Position numbers and translations under genes: made by a program. DNA of 64,000 bases from an uncultured bacterium (GTDB taxonomy: Bacteria > Bacillota > Clostridia > Lachnospirales > Lachnospiraceae), in contig CAMFGH010000002.1 in NCBI GenBank assembly GCA_945949875.1, positions 36,968 through 100,967 on the forward strand, written 5' to 3'. Below the pieces are notes generated by a model, which did no database searches, was not told the origin of the DNA, and was given only the letters and a program-made list of their open reading frames with translations. This document shows positions 59,361 through 64,000 of this stretch, piece after piece. Positions within the stretch are counted from its first letter, which is position 1; each line of letters begins with the position of its first letter.

Positions 59361-60275
59361 TTATAGCGCCTCCTTGATCTTTTTATAAATGCTCTCCGCA
59401 TCCAGACCATTGGCTTTTCTTACCATCTTCAGGGTTCCATAGCCGGATGCAAATACGTCTTGTATTCCAATCGGATACACCCTCGCGGATACACCATGAT
59501 AAGCCAGGGTTTCTGCCACCAGGCTTCCAAGTCCACCGTGAATGTTATGTTCTTCCACAGTAAATATCTTTTTTATATTCTTTGCTGTTTCCAGAACGTC
59601 TTTTTCTCCAAAAGGTTTCATTGTCACTACATTCTTTAATTGTACGGATATGCCATCTCTTTCCAGCATCTCTGCTGCTTTATCAGCTTCTTCCAGGATG
59701 CTTCCTGTTACATAAATAGCAATGTCCTTTCCGGCTCTGATCAGATCATTGCTGCAAAGATCCAGTTTATAATCTTCCTCGAAAAATTCCTCTTCATTGT
59801 TCATTCCGATTTTGATATACACCGGTCCCTTATGCTCGTATGCAATTCTTACACACTCAGCAACCTGCATGGGAGTACCCGGTGACAAAATCATCAAATT
59901 CGGGATTGCCCTCAGTACCGCAATATCCTCTGTGGTATGATGGGTAGGTCCTAAAGAACTCCAGGAAAGTCCGCTTCCCATTCCCACGATTTTCACATTC
60001 AGATTTTGAAAGCAGACATCATCCCGGATAAATTCCATGGAACGATAGGCCAGGAAAGCCCCTGCAGTAAACACAAAGGGGATTTTTCCTACCGATGCCA
60101 TTCCGGCAGCTGCTGCAACCATATTCTCTTCCCCGATACCAAAATTATAGATTTGATCCGGAAAATTTCTACGAAACATTTCATCATAGCCGGTTCCACT
60201 GTCTGCCAGCAAATGAAGCACGTTGGAATCCAGCTCGGCCAGCTCCATCAATTTACTTATATAAGAACGATTCAT
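59361..60275 (-). CDS. Transketolase C-terminal (Pyr plus C-domain) subunit
   Basis: IYNFGIGEENMVAAAAGMASVGKIPFVFTAGAFLAYRSMEFIRDDVC; TVEEHNIHGGLGSLVAETLA. Confidence 0.93.
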   Translation of the reverse strand: MNRSYISKLMELAELDSNVLHLLADSGTGYDEMFRRNFPDQIYNFGIGEENMVAAAAGMASVGKIPFVFTAGAFLAYRSMEFIRDDVCFQNLNVKIVGMGSGLSWSSLGPTHHTTEDIAVLRAIPNLMILSPGTPMQVAECVRIAYEHKGPVYIKIGMNNEEEFFEEDYKLDLCSNDLIRAGKDIAIYVTGSILEEADKAAEMLERDGISVQLKNVVTMKPFGEKDVLETAKNIKKIFTVEEHNIHGGLGSLVAETLAYHGVSARVYPIGIQDVFASGYGTLKMVRKANGLDAESIYKKIKEAL

Positions 60276-60278
60276 GCT

Positions 60279-61112
60279 TTACTCCAATTCTGAATCACTG
60301 ATGCCCAGTTCTTCTTTAAATACCTTTAATTCTTTCCGTCCCGGAAGTCTGAAATGCCAGTTAGGATTGTTCTCCATGATGGAGACACCTTTCCCCTTAA
60401 TGGTATGGGCTATTACCAGTCTGGGTTTTCCTTTGACCAGATCCTGCTTCATCACATCACAAAAAGCTTCCACATCATGCCCATCCACCTCTTTTACATC
60501 CCAGCCGAAGGATTCCCATTTTTCCTTCCAACGGGTTTCTCCTATTGTCTTATCCACAAAATCCATTTTCTGGATCCGGTTACTATCCAGTATAGCCACC
60601 AGATTGTCTACGCCAAACCCGGGAGCTGTCATGACAGCTTCCCAGACTGTTCCCTCCTGGCATTCTCCATCTCCCAGCATAACGTATACCTTTGCCGGAC
60701 TATGGTTCATTTTCAGTGCCATAGCTATCCCCAGTCCCATGGACAAGCCATGCCCCAGCGAACCTGTAGTGGCCTCCACCCAGGCACAGTCCCTCATACA
60801 GGGTTCTCCACCGATTTCCGCATTTTCCTGCAAATAGGACGCATATGCCGATTCTTTTATCAGCCCTGCCCTGCACAGCACCGCATAAAGAGCAAGGCCG
60901 GCATGTCCCTTGCTTAAAACGAACCGGTCTCTATCATTCCATTTGGGATTTTGAGGATCATATCTAAGTATCCCCTTTTGATATAAGGCATATATCATTT
61001 CCAGACTGGAATAACAGGATGCCAGATGAGCCATCCCACCTTTATACCCGGTTATGAAGATCTGTTTTCTTAATTCCAATAAATCTTTTTCTACTTCTAC
61101 TGTATTAGCCAA
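60279..61112 (-). CDS. Transketolase N-terminal (TPP-binding) subunit
   Basis: DRFVLSKGHAGLALYAVL; GSLGHGLSMGLGIAMALK; VMLGDGECQEGTVWEAVM; DSNRIQ. Confidence 0.95.
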   Translation of the reverse strand: MANTVEVEKDLLELRKQIFITGYKGGMAHLASCYSSLEMIYALYQKGILRYDPQNPKWNDRDRFVLSKGHAGLALYAVLCRAGLIKESAYASYLQENAEIGGEPCMRDCAWVEATTGSLGHGLSMGLGIAMALKMNHSPAKVYVMLGDGECQEGTVWEAVMTAPGFGVDNLVAILDSNRIQKMDFVDKTIGETRWKEKWESFGWDVKEVDGHDVEAFCDVMKQDLVKGKPRLVIAHTIKGKGVSIMENNPNWHFRLPGRKELKVFKEELGISDSELE

Positions 61113-61962
61113 ATTCCGTTACCTCATCTGAATCGATTCCAATCCCACCGCAATAGGGGATAGCATCTATAAATCTCATTTCCTCATCTGTCAGTTCAAA
61201 ATCAAACACATCTATATTCTGATAAAGTCTCTCTCTATTGGAAGTCTTAGGGATGACCATGAGCCCCTGTTGAATCTCCCACCGTAAACAGATCTGTGCA
61301 GGGGTTTTCCCTTTCTGCTCAGCCATCTCCAGTAATTCTTTTCTTTGTAAAATCTGTCCGTTCCCAAGAGGGCTGCTTGCTTCCATCTGAATCCCTTTCT
61401 GCAGACAGTATTTCATGATTTCCTCCTGCCTCATTCCGGGATGAAGCTCCATCTGATTCAAAAAGGGTATGATTTCTGCTGTTTTGCTTAAGGCTTCCAG
61501 ATGATGTTCTTTGAAATTACAGACTCCTATTGTCTTTACATAGCCGTCTCTGTATAGTGCTTCCATCCCACGCCAGGTCTCTGCATTGATTTCCGCCCAG
61601 TTCTCATACAATTTCATGGATGCCGGCCAATGGATCAGATAGATATCCAGATAATCTGTTTTCAGTTTTTTTAAAGACCTTTTACATGCTTCCTGTACTG
61701 CATCGTAGCCTCTGCTTGTATTCCAGACCTTATCCGACAGAATAAGCTCTGATCTGGGGATTCCTGCCTCTGCTATAGCCTTTGCCACAGCGATTTCATT
61801 GCTGTAAGCCGCCGCGGTATCAATCAGACGATATCCTGCATCATAGGCATTTTTTATCAGAGATTTCATAATCTCACGGTCTGTTATCTGCCAGGTTCCC
61901 ATACCAATCTGTGGCAAAGATGTACCATCTCTAAGGGTAATTTCTCTCACTTTATCTGTCAT
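61105..61962 (-). CDS. Aldo/keto reductase (AKR5-like)
   Basis: MGTWQITDREIMKSLIKNAYDAGYRLIDTAAAYSNE; DYLDIYLIHWPA; VIPKTSNRERL. Confidence 0.93.
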   Translation of the reverse strand: MTDKVREITLRDGTSLPQIGMGTWQITDREIMKSLIKNAYDAGYRLIDTAAAYSNEIAVAKAIAEAGIPRSELILSDKVWNTSRGYDAVQEACKRSLKKLKTDYLDIYLIHWPASMKLYENWAEINAETWRGMEALYRDGYVKTIGVCNFKEHHLEALSKTAEIIPFLNQMELHPGMRQEEIMKYCLQKGIQMEASSPLGNGQILQRKELLEMAEQKGKTPAQICLRWEIQQGLMVIPKTSNRERLYQNIDVFDFELTDEEMRFIDAIPYCGGIGIDSDEVTEFG

Positions 61963-62017
61963 ATATTCCCTTTTCTCTTCTGTCTTTTCTGTTCTATCAT
62001 CATCGGTCCCACATGTT

Positions 62018-63838
62018 CTAGCCCTGCTTTTCCGGTTCGTTTACAGAAATCACATGTTGTTTCTTCTCGTATTCTTCCGGAATCACATACTCCCAGACTG
62101 TATTTCCTTCTTCATCTTCCGAGACTTTCGAAAATCCCTGTAATCCGTAGAAATCCTTCACCATAGCATTTTTCGCTGTGGGATAATAATAGCCTATGAT
62201 CTTCTTGATTCCTATTGTTTTGGCTTTCTCCACCAGTTCATCCATCATGGCAAATTCCATATCGCGTTTCAGCACTCTGCAGCTCATAAGCCACAATTCC
62301 ATATGGAGTTCATCCCGGTTTTCTCCCTGGATTTTTCCGATGACTGTACTTACTACTCCGCTGTCTCCAAACTTGTCCCCCAGCTTTCCGTATAAAGTGA
62401 TATGATCCTTATCCCGGGCAACCTCTTCGATTTCGGACTGGCTGTAGCGCTTTGTGGTTAAATTAAACTGATTGCTCTTATTGGTAAGCTGAGCAATACG
62501 GGACATATACATAGGATTGAAGCTATCGATTTCTCCCTTCATCTCCAGAGATTTCAGATAATCCTCATAACTGGAAAATGTCGCCTGAAGTTTACTTCTT
62601 TTTGCATTTTCCTGATACATTTCTGTTCTCTTCAAATCATCCTGAGACAAAACCGTCACTTCAAAGAATCCCGACTTATCAATGGTCTGGATATAATGCT
62701 CTACGCCCTCGATTTCCGGAACTGCCACTCCCGGAATCTGAGCCTCAATGATCGCCCTTTCTGCCGGATTATCATCCACAAATACAAAGCTTTCAGGAAG
62801 CAATGTCATTTCGGAAGCTGTCTCGGCAAGATTGGCGCTCTTTGGATTCCAGTTTGCTTTTATATTTACAAAATCCTCCTCATGAAGCACACTATCCGGT
62901 CTTGCAAGACCTGACAGCGCATTTTCCTTCTCATTTTTGGAGTTAATAGTCAAAAGGACTCCCAGTTGTTTATGTAATTTCAGATAATCCTGAAACTCAC
63001 TATAGGTCTGTGCCAAAGAAGTTTCCTGCCCAATCTCAATATTCTCTGCACCATCATCTCCGACGATTCCGCCCCAGAGTGTGTTATCCAGATCCAGATT
63101 AAAGGCTTTCTTATTCTTTCCATAAATGGATTTTATGATATTTGCCACATTAAAAGATAAGTACGGTATGGCAGGTACTGCAACTGCATACTTGTACATA
63201 TGCCAATAAAATGGATCTGCCCATTTATCCAGCCCGTAGGAAGCTGAAATATAATTGATATCACAAATATAAAAGTTATCATGGTTCTGTGCATAATCAT
63301 AAAAAGCACAGTTTAACATGGTCACAAAATTTACTCTGCCATGATAGTCACTGGCATCTTTGTTGCCCATCAGCCTGAAAAATGGAAGTTCAAAATTGTT
63401 CTGAATCACCGGGCAATGATAGGTCTGTTCCAGATGCTCCCACAATCCATAAAATTTTTGTACTACCTGATCTCTTTTTTGCTCTACCACTTCTTTACTG
63501 TCCGAAAGAAGTGGAAATTCTCCAATATTTCTGATACAGGTGCAAACATAAATCAAATCCGGTTCAAATGCCTCCAATTGCGGATTAGTAAACATTCCAT
63601 CCTCATAATACTGATTGTATTCTGATTCATAGAAAGATGGCTTTATTCCGTAATGAAGCAGAAAAAGTTCCAGCACCAGCTTAATATTCTGGGTTGTCTG
63701 TCCACCCAGAATAGCAATCTTTTTTTCCATAAAATTTACATCCGGATTTTCCAGCATTCTCCGCTTCAGGGATTTTTTCTGTTTCAGTATTTTTTCTGCA
63801 TCAAAAGGGTATTGTAGTTCTTTCATATTCACTCTCAA
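62018..63838 (-). CDS. FkbH-like HAD-IIIC phosphatase (putative glyceryl-ACP synthase)
   Basis: KKAFNLDLDNTLWGGIVGDDGAENIEIG (DLDNTLWGG); FVFVDDNPAERAII; C-terminal acyltransferase-like segment. Confidence 0.92.
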   Translation of the reverse strand: MRVNMKELQYPFDAEKILKQKKSLKRRMLENPDVNFMEKKIAILGGQTTQNIKLVLELFLLHYGIKPSFYESEYNQYYEDGMFTNPQLEAFEPDLIYVCTCIRNIGEFPLLSDSKEVVEQKRDQVVQKFYGLWEHLEQTYHCPVIQNNFELPFFRLMGNKDASDYHGRVNFVTMLNCAFYDYAQNHDNFYICDINYISASYGLDKWADPFYWHMYKYAVAVPAIPYLSFNVANIIKSIYGKNKKAFNLDLDNTLWGGIVGDDGAENIEIGQETSLAQTYSEFQDYLKLHKQLGVLLTINSKNEKENALSGLARPDSVLHEEDFVNIKANWNPKSANLAETASEMTLLPESFVFVDDNPAERAIIEAQIPGVAVPEIEGVEHYIQTIDKSGFFEVTVLSQDDLKRTEMYQENAKRSKLQATFSSYEDYLKSLEMKGEIDSFNPMYMSRIAQLTNKSNQFNLTTKRYSQSEIEEVARDKDHITLYGKLGDKFGDSGVVSTVIGKIQGENRDELHMELWLMSCRVLKRDMEFAMMDELVEKAKTIGIKKIIGYYYPTAKNAMVKDFYGLQGFSKVSEDEEGNTVWEYVIPEEYEKKQHVISVNEPEKQG

Positions 63839-63899
63839 TTATTTATATATAAATTTATTTACTTTAGCTGATATTTAGTTTTTTATGTAAAAATGCCAA

Positions 63900-64000
63900 T
63901 TAAAACATTTCCTTTTTTAAATCATGAAAATCCCCCAGTGCCTTCCATCCAATCTTAATAATCTTAGGGATATTGACTGAATTCACACCTGCTGTTCGTG
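63900..64000 (-). CDS. C-terminal end of an upstream gene (partial, product unknown)
   Basis: Minus frame ...GVNSVNIPKIIKIGWKALGDFHDLKKEMF then TAA at 63900-63902. Confidence 0.5.
   Translation of the reverse strand, partial: RTAGVNSVNIPKIIKIGWKALGDFHDLKKEMF

Noticed and set aside
60274-60917. Two 187-aa plus-strand ORFs
   Set aside because: Both antisense to the transketolase N-subunit gene, in different frames; artefacts

Overview
64 kb window, probably from a Gram-positive, Clostridia/Lachnospiraceae-like genome (inference from gene content). It is dominated by a cell-surface glycan island, mostly on the minus strand. Main contents: (i) a family of polytopic PTPS_related/PF10131-like or YfhO-like membrane proteins, four full-length and three short or degenerate; (ii) three CotH-kinase-like proteins; (iii) PseB-like and PseC-like nucleotide-sugar enzymes plus a sialyltransferase-like glycosyltransferase with EDG and HP motifs; (iv) ABC exporter, GT2, GT11-like, OafA-like acyltransferase, VanZ and other GT-C-like membrane proteins; (v) a 1523-aa nuclease-STAND NTPase, a likely anti-phage defence gene, inserted at about 33.6-38.2 kb; (vi) an agr-like quorum-sensing locus (XRE, LytTR, GHKL, AgrD, AgrB), where the AgrD peptide gene is missing from the supplied ORF track; (vii) an unusual response-regulator/histidine-kinase pair; (viii) a FkbH - aldo/keto reductase - split transketolase - MaoC - ACP - MBOAT - SGNH operon at about 55-64 kb. 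This last operon looks like a complete make-and-transfer pathway for an unusual ACP-bound acyl group and is the best candidate for an undescribed system. Noncoding structure includes a duplicated 96-bp palindromic element, an exact-period 53-bp tandem repeat, a 14-bp x7 tandem repeat upstream of the acyltransferase gene, and several other short tandem duplications in spacers. No rRNA, tRNA, CRISPR array or transposase was recognised. Family names are from reading motifs only; no searches were run.
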